A DNA stretch of 64,000 bases, from assembly GCF_042686025.1 (NCBI RefSeq), contig NZ_JBHUOZ010000003.1, positions 1,240,001-1,304,000 on the forward strand, written 5' to 3'. Shown one piece after another: positions 16,126-24,829 of the stretch (positions are counted from its first letter, which is position 1; the number at the start of each line of letters is the position of its first letter). Position numbers and translations under genes: made by a program. Below the pieces are notes generated by a model that worked only from the letters and a program-made list of their open reading frames with translations, was not told the origin of the DNA and ran no database searches. The DNA comes from Terrimonas rubra. GTDB taxonomy: Bacteria; Bacteroidota; Bacteroidia; Chitinophagales; Chitinophagaceae.

Positions 16126-17514
16126 GTGTCGTTGATCAAGAGTATTTCCGGGATTAGAGGAACTATTGGTGGTAGATCTGGTGATAACCTGACCCCCTTG
16201 GATATTGTGAAGTTTACTGCTGCTTTCGGCAGTATGATGCTGGCAGAAAATAGTACTGGTAACAAAAAAATTGTAGTAGGACGCGACGGACGTATCAGCG
16301 GCGCCATGGTGAATAACCTGGTGACGAATACATTGGTTGGCCTGGGCATTGATGTGGTAGACCTGGGTTTATCCACTACGCCTACCGTGGAAGTAGCAGT
16401 AAAAGCCGAAGGTGCAATTGGCGGCATTATTATTACTGCCAGCCATAACCCCAAAGAATGGAATGCCTTAAAATTATTGAACAGCGAGGGTGAGTTTATC
16501 TCTGCTGACTGGGGTAAAAAAGTACTGGAGCTGGCGGAGACCGCTGATTTTAATTATGCATCCGTTGATAAACTGGGAACGGTTATAGCCGACGATACTT
16601 ATTTACAAAAACATATTGACGCCATTTTAGCTTACCCGCTGGTAAATAAGGAAGCCATTGCTGCCAAGAACTTTAAAGTGGTGGTAGATGCGGTTAACTC
16701 AACCGGTGCAACCTATGTTCCGGCTTTGTTAAAGGCATTAGGCGTGGAGCAGGTAATTGTATTGAATGAGGAAGTGAATGGCAAATTTGCCCATAACCCG
16801 GAGCCCTTACCGCAACACCTCACACAACTGACCAACGAAGTCATTAAACAAAAAGCCGACCTGGGTATTGCTGTTGACCCCGATGTGGACCGCCTGGCAT
16901 TAGTTTGCGAGGATGGCAGCATGTTTGGTGAAGAATATACCCTGGTGGCGGTGGCTGATTATGTATTGCAGCATAAAAAAGGCAATACCGTAAGTAATAT
17001 GAGCAGCACCAAGGCCTTAAAAGAAATTACCCTGAAACATGGCGGCGAATACTTCCCTTCCTCGGTAGGAGAGGTGAACGTGGTGGAGAAAATGAAAGCC
17101 CATAATGCTGTTATAGGCGGCGAAGGCAACGGAGGTATTATTGTGCCTGATTTTCATTACGGACGTGATGCCCTCATCGGGATCGCGTTATTTTTAAGTC
17201 ACTTGGCAGGCCATAAAAACGGGGTGAAATCGCTGCGTTCCAATTACCCGGATTATTTTATTTCCAAAAATAAAATTGAACTGGAAAAATCAATTGATGT
17301 AGTGACCCTGTTTAAAAAGATAGAAGACAAATACAAGAAAAACCCGATCAATACAGAGGACGGTATTAAAATAGAATTTGATAACGATTGGGTACACCTG
17401 CGCACTTCCAATACGGAGCCCATCATCCGTATTTATGCCGAGAGCGATTTTGAAAGCAAAGCCAATAATATTGCTACCAAATTAATGCAGGATATCAAGG
17501 AATTTATAGCCTGA
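16126..17514 (+). CDS. glmM: Phosphoglucosamine mutase (GTG start)
   Basis: 462 residues of the alpha-D-phosphohexomutase superfamily; converts glucosamine-6-phosphate to glucosamine-1-phosphate for UDP-GlcNAc, peptidoglycan and LPS synthesis in the cytoplasm. Translation starts at a GTG, because the family N-terminus (M)SLIKSISGIRGTIGG begins there. The phosphoserine loop TASHNP has Ser106, the metal loop DPDVDR has Asp251, Asp253 and Asp255, the sugar loop GEGNGG is near residue 335, and the phosphate-binding RTSNTEPIIRIYAES is at the C-terminus. A phosphoglucomutase or phosphomannomutase substrate cannot be excluded, but the GEGNGG sugar loop and family place it with GlmM. It ends in a bidirectional terminator. 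Confidence 0.9.
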   Translation: MSLIKSISGIRGTIGGRSGDNLTPLDIVKFTAAFGSMMLAENSTGNKKIVVGRDGRISGAMVNNLVTNTLVGLGIDVVDLGLSTTPTVEVAVKAEGAIGGIIITASHNPKEWNALKLLNSEGEFISADWGKKVLELAETADFNYASVDKLGTVIADDTYLQKHIDAILAYPLVNKEAIAAKNFKVVVDAVNSTGATYVPALLKALGVEQVIVLNEEVNGKFAHNPEPLPQHLTQLTNEVIKQKADLGIAVDPDVDRLALVCEDGSMFGEEYTLVAVADYVLQHKKGNTVSNMSSTKALKEITLKHGGEYFPSSVGEVNVVEKMKAHNAVIGGEGNGGIIVPDFHYGRDALIGIALFLSHLAGHKNGVKSLRSNYPDYFISKNKIELEKSIDVVTLFKKIEDKYKKNPINTEDGIKIEFDNDWVHLRTSNTEPIIRIYAESDFESKANNIATKLMQDIKEFIA

Positions 17515-17533
17515 TCTGGTCATCAGTAACACA

Positions 17534-17574
17534 TAAAAGAATAAGGAGGTAATCATTACCTCCTTATTCTTTTA
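17534..17574. terminator. Perfect 41-base palindrome, bidirectional terminator
   Basis: Two 20-base arms around the single C at 17554 (core TAAGGAGGTAAT / ATTACCTCCTTA), with A runs on the left and T runs on the right. It separates glmM from the convergent secreted protein, whose stop codon lies inside the right arm (17564-17566). Confidence 0.85.
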
Positions 17575-18400
17575 TATCCACTTTATGAGGATCTTTGTAA
17601 ATAATTCTTACCATCGCATTCTTTTTTTCATCAGAGGAGAGATTCAGTTTATGCCGTTCCTCCCCGGCCGTTATCACCATTAAGGCTGTGTTAGGCGGAA
17701 TACTGCCCAGGTTTTCACCCACCATCACTACCTCATGCACCTGGTTTTGCCGCGTTACATATACTTCAGTGGTCACTGCTTTTAAGGATAACATCTGCCG
17801 GCTGATCACCGGTATTTTATTCACATATACCGATATGGTATCACCATCAATATGGCCATTGTCATAAAAAGCGATCTTCACAATGCCGGTATCCACATAT
17901 ATCTCTTTTACCAGTTCGATCAGTTTATTATCAATTTTTGGCGGTGGTGGTTCAAAGGAGGATTTCTGGAATCTTGTTAGCACAATGCTTCCCGGCGGGC
18001 AGTCGGTGTTTTTATCCAGTGTTTTGCCCGTCCACGAGCCACGCAATTGTTCTTCCTTGCCATCCGTATGGTAGGTAAGGGTAAATTTTTTAATACAGGG
18101 GGTACAATCGGCTGGTATGCGGAAGGTGGCTACGCTCAGCTCGTTCAGTAATAAAACCTTGGAAGTGGAGTCAAAACTGCCTTCAAATATTTCTTTTACA
18201 AAATTGGTAGTATCGGAAAAATGGTAAGAATTGCCGCTGATCCGGGAGCCGGTCAGGGTAATTTGCAGTTCAATATTATACACCGGAAAACAGCCGCCTG
18301 GTTCCATCACCAGTTTCCCTTTCCAGATACCATTGATATTCTGCCCGAATACCATCGGGGCAGTACATAAGAGTAAAAGGAAAAAAGCCGTTCTTTTCAT
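17564..18400 (-). CDS. Secreted protein of unknown function, paralogue 1
   Basis: 278 residues from the ATG complementing 18398-18400, giving signal peptide MKRTAFFLLLLCTAPMVFGQ. Right after cleavage comes NINGIWKGKL, followed by a beta-rich lipocalin-like N-terminal domain (about residues 20-150) and a C-terminal beta-rich domain (about 170-278) with YDNGHIDGDTISVYVN, VMVGENLGSIPPNTALMV and KKNAMVRIIY. Both ends are shared with the gene at 18717-19865, so the two are tandem paralogues transcribed in the same direction. Periplasmic or surface location is inferred. No catalytic motif is apparent. The start at 18433 would spoil the signal peptide. Confidence 0.75.
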   Translation of the reverse strand: MKRTAFFLLLLCTAPMVFGQNINGIWKGKLVMEPGGCFPVYNIELQITLTGSRISGNSYHFSDTTNFVKEIFEGSFDSTSKVLLLNELSVATFRIPADCTPCIKKFTLTYHTDGKEEQLRGSWTGKTLDKNTDCPPGSIVLTRFQKSSFEPPPPKIDNKLIELVKEIYVDTGIVKIAFYDNGHIDGDTISVYVNKIPVISRQMLSLKAVTTEVYVTRQNQVHEVVMVGENLGSIPPNTALMVITAGEERHKLNLSSDEKKNAMVRIIYKDPHKVDIKE

Positions 18401-18716
18401 GAAAAATGAAAATAAGCAAATAGCCATTACCAACTGCTATAAATTACAGCAACGGTTATAAAATTATAATAAATGTAACAAAGCCGCTTAGGAAGTTTAA
18501 AGTTCTGTGTTTAATGTTTTGGCCACCGTTATGGTTTTAAGTATTAAAGTTGGGACTTTAACCAGTTGATTAATGGACAGAACGATGCAGTGTGCGACGC
18601 AACAGGTGATTCATCAGGGAACTGAGGTTGGGTACATAATAAAAATAATGTTTCATAGAACCTTTTAAGTAGCCGCTTCCGGCTTTTAGCTTTAAGCGTT
18701 CAGCGTTATATCTTAA
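18401..18716. other. Spacer between the two paralogues
   Basis: 316 bases with no gene. It includes the partial 51-bp-family repeat at 18589-18612 and a small dyad, ATTAAAGT-TGGG-ACTTTAA (about 18542-18560). No -7 element stands out on the minus strand. Confidence 0.4.
18589..18612 (+). repeat. 51-bp dispersed repeat, partial copy B
   Basis: AGTGTGCGACGCAACAGGTG followed by ATT matches the 5' half of the 51-bp element (copy A AGTGTGCGACGCAAGGAACG). The 3' half is not recognisable. Confidence 0.45.
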
Positions 18717-19865
18717 TTATGGTTTTTCGTACCGCAGCCTTACCATCGCATTTTTCTGTTCATTGGAAGTGATCTGCACTTTATAGGTCTTGTCGCCGGC
18801 GTCTACTACCATTAAGGAAGTGTTTGGCGGTATCCGGCCCAGGTTTTCTGCCACCATCACGATCTCGTATTCGTCGCCCTCATTATCCAGGGTCAGGTTA
18901 AGGGTAATGGGCACAGTGGATAAACGTTTTTTCGCCAGCATCAACTTATTATCAACATATACCGAGATGGTATCATCATCAATTTCCCCGTTATCATACA
19001 ATTTGATGGTAACCTGGTTGGTGTTCACTACCAGCGATTTCATCAGCTCGTTGCTCCTTGTTTTCAGGATGGCCGGTTTGGGCACCGGCAGGTTATTGGT
19101 ATTGGCAACGGGTGGTACCGGCTTCAGCTCCGTTTTCGTGTCAGGTACATTCACCTGTGTGTTTACTTTAGCCGTCGCTTTTTCAGCAGGCTTTTGTACA
19201 GGCTGCGTTTTTTGTACCGCTGGTTTATTCACAGGCGGAGGAGTTGTTTTATTGTTTTTTACCGTGGTATTGGTGCTTGTACTGGGCGTTTTAGGTTTTA
19301 TGGTAGCTGTTTCGGTTTTATTGGTATTGGGCGCATTAGGTTTGGGCCTGGTAACACTGGGCGTATTGCGTAAAAAAGGTTCTACGTAAAAGTTGGACTC
19401 TATTACCCGTCTTAAAAAAACCTTACCACCACCGCTCTGGCCCCATTCATAGGGGTTGGGCATGCCTTTTACTTCCGACCGGCCTAAATAAGTGCCTTCC
19501 AGGAACTCCTCCTTACCCGATTTGGAATACTGCAGGTCATAATTCATAATGGCCGCACCATCGCCTGTGGAACTTTTAATTTCCACTGTTTTTATCTCGT
19601 AAACCCGTAATTTCTTTTTGGCTTTGTCGTAGGTGCCGGTCATGGTAGCTTTACCGTAAAACCGTACGTCTAAGTAGGAGTAGGAAACACCCTGAACGGC
19701 ATTGGAGGCGTTTCTTTTCACCTGTATTTCCAGGCGGTATTGGTCCCCGTCATCGGTAATAAAGTACCCGCGCCAGATCCCGTCAATATTTTGAGCGTTT
19801 GAAAAAGTGGTGAAACCAAGCAAAAACTGGCTTGTTAGCAATATTGATAACAAAAAAAACCTCAT
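18717..19865 (-). CDS. Secreted protein of unknown function with Pro/Thr/Lys-rich linker, paralogue 2
   Basis: 382 residues with signal peptide MRFFLLSILLTSQFLLGF and mature start NIDGIWRGYF, matching paralogue 1. The N-terminal beta-rich domain spans about residues 25-160. A low-complexity linker (about 170-265), rich in Pro, Thr, Lys and Asn with repeated TKTE, PKTP and PVQK words, replaces the short linker of paralogue 1 and accounts for most of the extra length. The C-terminal domain (about 275-382) has YDNGEIDDDTISVYVD, VMVAENLGRIPPNTSLMV and QKNAMVRLRY, clearly homologous to paralogue 1. The linker suggests two domains joined by a flexible tether in the periplasm or at the surface. Function unknown. 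Confidence 0.75.
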   Translation of the reverse strand: MRFFLLSILLTSQFLLGFTTFSNAQNIDGIWRGYFITDDGDQYRLEIQVKRNASNAVQGVSYSYLDVRFYGKATMTGTYDKAKKKLRVYEIKTVEIKSSTGDGAAIMNYDLQYSKSGKEEFLEGTYLGRSEVKGMPNPYEWGQSGGGKVFLRRVIESNFYVEPFLRNTPSVTRPKPNAPNTNKTETATIKPKTPSTSTNTTVKNNKTTPPPVNKPAVQKTQPVQKPAEKATAKVNTQVNVPDTKTELKPVPPVANTNNLPVPKPAILKTRSNELMKSLVVNTNQVTIKLYDNGEIDDDTISVYVDNKLMLAKKRLSTVPITLNLTLDNEGDEYEIVMVAENLGRIPPNTSLMVVDAGDKTYKVQITSNEQKNAMVRLRYEKP

Positions 19866-19902
19866 AACAACCCAAAACTAATGAATTTGTAACGATTGAC
19901 TC

Positions 19903-19933
19903 ATTGCACTCCGGAAAGACTTTGTTAATTTTG
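19903..19933 (+). promoter_or_regulatory. Bacteroidota-type promoter for thrS-infC
   Basis: ATTG at 19903-19906, 19 bases, then perfect -7 TAATTTTG at 19926-19933. Predicted start near 19939, giving a leader of about 110 bases before thrS. Confidence 0.6.
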
Positions 19934-20050
19934 CCAACTTTTACTACTTTCTTATAATTGGGCAATCAGGCAATTATGGGCAGGTACAGGAGTCAATTTT
20001 AATATCAAAAGATTACTGTTAGGTAATACAGACGATTCAATCAGCAACAA

Positions 20051-22009
20051 ATGAATATTACGTTTCCGGATGGTGCGATCAGATCTTATGCCGAAGGGAG
20101 TTCGGCATTGGACATTGCCAAGTCTATCTCAGAGGGGCTGGCCAGGAAAGTACTGGCAGCAAAAGTAAATGGTGAGGTTTGGGATGCAACCAGGCCTATA
20201 ACGGGCGATGCTGCTTTAAACTTACTGACGTGGGACGATAAGGAAGGTAAAACAACATTCTGGCACTCTTCGGCGCACGTAATGGCCGAAGCTATCGAAT
20301 CATTATATCCCGGCGCGAAATTCTGGGTAGGCCCGCCTACCGAAAACCCTCCCGGCTTTTATTATGATATTGACCTGGGCGATCGCAAGATAACCGAGGA
20401 AGACCTGGCCACACTGGAGAAAAAAATGAACGAACTGGTAAAGCAGAACAATGCTTTTGTTCGTAAAGAAATATCGAAAAATGAGGCGGTAGGTTATTTC
20501 ACTGAAAAAGGGGATGAGTACAAACTGGATTTGTTACAAAACCTGGAAGACGGTGGTATTACCTTTTACAGCCAGGGCCAGTTCACTGACCTTTGCCGTG
20601 GGCCACATATCCCGCATACCGGTTTTATTAAGGCCATTAAGCTTACCAATGTAGCGGGCGCTTACTGGAAAGGCGATGAAAAAAACAAACAGCTGACCCG
20701 TGTATACGGTGTTACCTTCCCTAACCAGAAAGAGCTGGACGAATACCTGCATATGCTGGAGGAAGCGAAAAAACGCGACCACCGCAAACTGGGTAAGGAA
20801 TTAAGCATCTATACCATGGATGATGATGTGGGCCAGGGTTTAATTATGTGGTTACCGAATGGTACTGTAGTGATTGAAGAACTGGAAAAGCTGGCCAAGG
20901 AAACTGAATCCGAAGCCGGGTATAAAAGGGTGGTAACCCCGCATATTGCCAAAGAAAATATGTACCTGACCAGCGGTCACTTACCTTACTATGCCGACAG
21001 TATGTATCCCCCCATGGAAATGGACGGTGAAAAATACTATCTCCGGTCTATGAACTGCCCGCACCACCACAAAATATTTGCGGCGGAGCCTAAAAGTTAC
21101 CGTGACCTGCCTTACCGTATTGCAGAATATGGTACCGTCTACCGTTACGAACAAAGTGGTGAGTTATTTGGTTTAATGCGGGTACGTTGTTTACATATGA
21201 ACGATGCGCATATTTATTGCACCAAGGAACAGTTTAACGACGAATTCCGTGCGGTAAATGATATGTACCTGAAATACTTCAAGATCTTTGGTATTGATAA
21301 ATATGTAATGCGTTTATCCCTGCACTCACCTGAAAAGCTGGGTGTAAAATATGTGAACGAGCCGGAACTGTGGAAAGAAACAGAAGCCATGGTACGTAAT
21401 GTATTGACGGAGTCCAACATTCCTTTTGTGGAAGTACAGGACGAAGCGGCGTTTTACGGCCCCAAAATTGATGTACAGATTTATAGTGCTATCGGCCGTG
21501 AATTTACCCTGGCTACCAACCAGGTCGATTTTTCACAGGGCCGCAGTTTTAAATTACAATACACATCGCAGGATAACAAACCCGAAACCCCGCTGATTAT
21601 TCACCGTGCACCATTAGGTACACATGAAAGGTTTATCGGTTTCTTACTGGAGCAATATGCCGGCAAATTCCCGGTATGGCTGGCGCCGGTACAGGTAAAG
21701 GTGTTGCCGATCAGCGATAAATTCCTGGACTATGCCAAAGAGATCCAGGCCAAACTGAAAAAAGCGGATATTCGTGCCGAGGTAGATGACCGCCAGGAAA
21801 AAATTGGTAAAAAGATCCGGGAAACCGAGTTATTGAAAATACCGTATATGCTGGTGGTGGGTGAGAAGGAAATGAATGAAAAGCAGGTGTCTATCAGGCG
21901 GCAGGGCAAGGGCGACCTGGGAGCAAAACCGCTGGAGGAGTTTGTGCTGCAGGTAGTAGAAGAAATAAAAGAACGCAGGGCCGATACCCCCGAAGTAACT
22001 GCAGGCTAA
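20051..22009 (+). CDS. thrS: Threonine-tRNA ligase
   Basis: 652 residues, normal for full-length ThrRS; charges tRNA-Thr in the cytoplasm. Domains: TGS about 1-62, the second additional (editing) domain about 65-225 with HSSAHVMAEA (His72, His76) and DLCRGPHIPHTG, class II catalytic core about 240-535 with motif 2 region MNCPHHHKIF and RYEQSGELFGLMRVR, and the anticodon-binding domain from about 545 (FPVWLAPVQVKVLPIS) to the end. Followed after 173 bases by infC, the usual partner. In most bacteria rpmI and rplT come next; here they are 10 kb away. Confidence 0.97.
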   Translation: MNITFPDGAIRSYAEGSSALDIAKSISEGLARKVLAAKVNGEVWDATRPITGDAALNLLTWDDKEGKTTFWHSSAHVMAEAIESLYPGAKFWVGPPTENPPGFYYDIDLGDRKITEEDLATLEKKMNELVKQNNAFVRKEISKNEAVGYFTEKGDEYKLDLLQNLEDGGITFYSQGQFTDLCRGPHIPHTGFIKAIKLTNVAGAYWKGDEKNKQLTRVYGVTFPNQKELDEYLHMLEEAKKRDHRKLGKELSIYTMDDDVGQGLIMWLPNGTVVIEELEKLAKETESEAGYKRVVTPHIAKENMYLTSGHLPYYADSMYPPMEMDGEKYYLRSMNCPHHHKIFAAEPKSYRDLPYRIAEYGTVYRYEQSGELFGLMRVRCLHMNDAHIYCTKEQFNDEFRAVNDMYLKYFKIFGIDKYVMRLSLHSPEKLGVKYVNEPELWKETEAMVRNVLTESNIPFVEVQDEAAFYGPKIDVQIYSAIGREFTLATNQVDFSQGRSFKLQYTSQDNKPETPLIIHRAPLGTHERFIGFLLEQYAGKFPVWLAPVQVKVLPISDKFLDYAKEIQAKLKKADIRAEVDDRQEKIGKKIRETELLKIPYMLVVGEKEMNEKQVSIRRQGKGDLGAKPLEEFVLQVVEEIKERRADTPEVTAG

Positions 22010-22182
22010 TGACCGTTTGTTGCCGGATAATTTAAATCCGGTAAATAAAAAAAACGGTTATCCAAAAATGTAGTAATTTCAAAAAATAATCAACATAACC
22101 AACCTCGTATCCTGAATTGAGGGTTTTAAAAAACAGCAAAAACGTTTACCTGCAGGAGGTAGACTTCATTTAAAAAACGTAA

Positions 22183-22818
22183 ATGGCAGTACCACAAAAA
22201 CCCGGTGGCGGGTTCAGCAGACCACCCGGCCAGGGCGGATTTAAGCCCGGCGGCGGCGGTGGCGGATTTAACAAAGGCGGCAGAGGCAGGTTTATTCCCC
22301 GCAAAGAAGCCGAGCACAGAATTAACCATCATATACGTGTACCACAGGTCCGTCTTGTGGGCGACAACGTAGAGGTAGGTATTTATTCTACCCAGGAAGC
22401 GCTTAAAATGGCGCAGGATCAGGAGTTAGACCTGGTGGAGATTTCTCCGCAGGTAGATCCCCCGGTATGTAAGATCATCGACTACAATAAATTCCTTTAC
22501 GATAAAAAGAAAAAGGAAAAAGAAATGAAGGCAAAGAGCAAGGTCTCCGAGGTAAAAGAGATCCGCTTTACGCCTAATACCGACGATCATGATTTTGACT
22601 TTAAAGCAAAACATGCCGAAGGATTCTTAAAAGACGGCAACAAGGTAAAAGCTTATGTACAATTCAAAGGCCGTGCTATCCAGTTCCAGGATCGCGGGCA
22701 GTTATTGTTACTGAAATTTGCCGAACGCCTGGCCGAAGTAGGTATCCTCGAAAACATGCCTAAGCTGGAAGGCCGCCGTATGCTGGCCATGTTTGCGCCA
22801 AAAGGTAAAAAGAAATAG
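22183..22818 (+). CDS. infC: Translation initiation factor IF-3 with Gly-rich N-terminal extension
   Basis: 211 residues, against about 170-180 for typical IF-3. The normal protein begins near residue 45 (HRINHHIRVPQVRLVGDNVE). The IF-3 N-domain, KKEKEMKAKSK-type linker and C-domain (SEVKEIRFTPNTDDHDFDFKA to the C-terminus) are intact. The first 40 residues are a low-complexity Gly/Pro/Arg stretch with runs of G (FKPGGGGGGFNKGGRGRF), which looks disordered and RNA-friendly. The start here is an ordinary ATG, not the rare ATT/ATC used by many infC genes for autoregulation. An AGGAGG lies 28 bases upstream, too far to be a normal ribosome site for this ATG. A terminator follows immediately. Confidence 0.93.
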   Translation: MAVPQKPGGGFSRPPGQGGFKPGGGGGGFNKGGRGRFIPRKEAEHRINHHIRVPQVRLVGDNVEVGIYSTQEALKMAQDQELDLVEISPQVDPPVCKIIDYNKFLYDKKKKEKEMKAKSKVSEVKEIRFTPNTDDHDFDFKAKHAEGFLKDGNKVKAYVQFKGRAIQFQDRGQLLLLKFAERLAEVGILENMPKLEGRRMLAMFAPKGKKK

Positions 22819-22837
22819 TATCAAACATACTTCTTAT

Positions 22838-22862
22838 CAAAGCTCCCGTTTACGGGAGCTTT
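22838..22862 (+). terminator. Terminator after infC
   Basis: AAAGCTCCCGT-TT-ACGGGAGCTTT hairpin 20 bases after the infC stop. It shows the thrS-infC transcript ends here rather than continuing into rpmI-rplT. Confidence 0.8.
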
Positions 22863-22927
22863 GTCGTTTTTGCCTTTCTGTTTTTCATTAGCAAATTATC
22901 AAATCAGCAAATTAACGCATTAGTATT

Positions 22928-23048
22928 GGGGCTGTCAGCTGTATATCCCTGTTCAGCTATAGTCCCCGCTTTTGGCAGTAGTGCAACGGCTATGCTGCCT
23001 ATCCCCGGCACGGTGCAGCTACTGCTGCCAATCGGGCAGCCTTTGGGC
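22928..23048 (+). repeat. GC-rich dispersed intergenic repeat, copy 2
   Basis: 121 bases beginning GGGGCTGTC and ending CAGCCTTTGGGC, like copy 1 at 4966-5090. Near the end both share CAGCTAC, GCTGCCA and a CAGCCTTTGGGC tail. Confidence 0.6.
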
Positions 23049-23193
23049 TTTAAATATAGAATCACTTATTGCTTAATTTTGTGTAATAATGAAATGGTTT
23101 ATAATATTCGATTTTTTGTTATATTAGTTATGAGTTAAATGACTCCTAGAGTTATGGTGTACTTCATTTTAGAAATTTGATTTATTATCTCAG

Positions 23194-23853
23194 ATGTTAA
23201 AAAGAATAAAAACAATGACATATGATAGCTGGGCAAACTTTCTTCAAATAGCTACTGTAATTTTTGCTGCGATACTAATTTGGGTTCAAATTCAGTCAGG
23301 AAAAGAAAAGGATTTAGCAGCAAAAGCGGATAAAAAAATAATTGCGGAAATTAACCTCAAAGTCGAACAGGAGTCTTTGAAAAGAATTGAAGCAGAAACA
23401 AAATTATTAAACTTACAAAAGCGAATTGCATGGAGACATTTTGACAATGACAAGTTTGTTAGAGTATTAGAAGGGCGGGATAAAGGTAATGTTGAGATTT
23501 TATACTTCAATCATGATAACGAAGCTTACTTACTCGCTTATTCTATTTGGATGGCACTTCAAGCCGCAGGTTGGAATGTTAACTCACCAGTGACTGGAAA
23601 AAATGACGATCCTTTAGGACATCCTCTCCCGTTTGATTTAAGAGAAGGAGGAATGATAATGTCTGACGATGCTCGGATAATTGTTGCTGTCTCGGATAAG
23701 ACTGAGCCAAAACCTTATGATAAAAATACACCATTGTCCACACTCTTGGCTGCGTTTGAAACTTGTGAAATAAAATTTATACAGACAATTCCGCATGAAC
23801 GAATTCGACCTTCTACAGGAACAATTAAAATTATTGTTGGGTCGAGACTATGA
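23194..23853 (+). CDS. Membrane-anchored coiled-coil protein, function unknown
   Basis: 219 residues (a start at the second Met, 23215, is equally plausible). One membrane segment (about residues 14-32, FLQIATVIFAAILIWVQI) is followed by a charged coiled coil (about 36-75, Lys/Glu/Ala-rich) and a globular C-terminal domain (about 80-219) with EAYLLAYSIWMALQAAGW and ARIIVAVSDKTE. I have seen this type of architecture in bacterial hypothetical proteins but know no function. Codon use is visibly more AT-rich than neighbouring core genes, which suggests recent acquisition. It is the first gene of the block that separates infC from rpmI, and has no partner gene close by. Confidence 0.65.
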   Translation: MLKRIKTMTYDSWANFLQIATVIFAAILIWVQIQSGKEKDLAAKADKKIIAEINLKVEQESLKRIEAETKLLNLQKRIAWRHFDNDKFVRVLEGRDKGNVEILYFNHDNEAYLLAYSIWMALQAAGWNVNSPVTGKNDDPLGHPLPFDLREGGMIMSDDARIIVAVSDKTEPKPYDKNTPLSTLLAAFETCEIKFIQTIPHERIRPSTGTIKIIVGSRL

Positions 23854-24003
23854 AAAATGTGGTTAAGGGCAAAAAATTACTTCTTACAACTCAGCTTAAA
23901 TTAAGTCGGACTTTATTTGTATCGAATAAGTAATGAAAATAGAGGTAATTATTAATTAAGGCTCCAATAAGACATTAGACGGGCAAAAAAGAGTACTCTC
24001 AAA

Positions 24004-24807
24004 ATGCAAACAACAACAGATACATTGGCTTTCAACAGCGGTTACGCCGAAGTAAATGGGCTCAACATGTATTATGAAGTGTACGGGCAGGGTAAGCCCA
24101 TTGTGCTCATTCATGGCGGTGGCTCCACCATTCAATCCAACTTTGCGAAACTTATTCCCCTGCTGGCAAAAAACAGGCAGGTGATCGCAATGGAACTACA
24201 GGCGCATGGCCGCACCAGCGACCGGGATGCCGATTCATCCTTTGAACAGGATGCGGATGATGTGGCTGCACTGCTTAAAAACCTGGGTATTGATAAGGCA
24301 GATTTCCTGGGCTTCAGCAATGGTGGTACCACCACTTTACAAATAGCGATCCGTCACCCGGAGCTGGTTGACAAAATGATTCTGGGTTCAGCCCTTGCCA
24401 AACGCAATGGTGTTCCGGAATGGTTCTGGGATTTTATGAAACAGGCAACACTCGAAAACATGCCAATCCAACTGCAGGAAGCATACAAACAGGTGGCCCC
24501 GGATACCGGTGGATTACAGGTTATGCACGACAGGGACGCAAAAAGGATGGTTGATTTTAAAGATATTCCCGATGAACAGCTTAAGGCAATTAAAGGACCT
24601 GCTTTAGTGATCATTGGTGACAAAGATGTAATTACTCCTGAACATGCTATTGAACTATCCCGGAAACTGGTAAGTGCCGAACTGGCTATTATCCCAGGTG
24701 GGCATGGGGCTTATATTGGTGAAATAACGACCATAACACCCGACTTTACAGACTCTGACATGGTCGTTCCGATGATCGAAAAGTTCTTAAACAAAAAAGC
24801 CAAATGA
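24004..24807 (+). CDS. Alpha/beta hydrolase
   Basis: 267 residues of the alpha/beta-hydrolase fold. The oxyanion region is VLIHGGGSTIQ, the nucleophile elbow GFSNGG has Ser105, the acid is in IIGDKDVITPEH, and the His in IPGGHGAYIGE near residue 238 completes the triad. No signal peptide: the N-terminus MQTTTDTLAFNSGYAEVNG is soluble, so the enzyme is cytoplasmic. Similar proteins are labelled haloperoxidase-like or ester hydrolase, but the substrate is unknown. The next gene starts 22 bases after the stop, so they may be co-transcribed. Confidence 0.85.
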   Translation: MQTTTDTLAFNSGYAEVNGLNMYYEVYGQGKPIVLIHGGGSTIQSNFAKLIPLLAKNRQVIAMELQAHGRTSDRDADSSFEQDADDVAALLKNLGIDKADFLGFSNGGTTTLQIAIRHPELVDKMILGSALAKRNGVPEWFWDFMKQATLENMPIQLQEAYKQVAPDTGGLQVMHDRDAKRMVDFKDIPDEQLKAIKGPALVIIGDKDVITPEHAIELSRKLVSAELAIIPGGHGAYIGEITTITPDFTDSDMVVPMIEKFLNKKAK

Positions 24808-24829
24808 TATAGTAAGCTTATAATAAGCC

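Larger units (their letters stand above)
22819..23193. other. Left edge of the accessory block
   Basis: 375 bases without a gene: infC terminator, a short-word stretch built on GCAAATTA (about 22890-22920), the GC-rich repeat copy 2, then AT-rich sequence leading into the first accessory gene. Confidence 0.5.

Noticed and set aside
22154..22160. AGGAGGT as a ribosome site for a non-ATG infC start
   Set aside because: The nearby in-frame ATT is followed at once by a TAA stop, and Bacteroidota rarely need Shine-Dalgarno sites; the ATG at 22183 is used.
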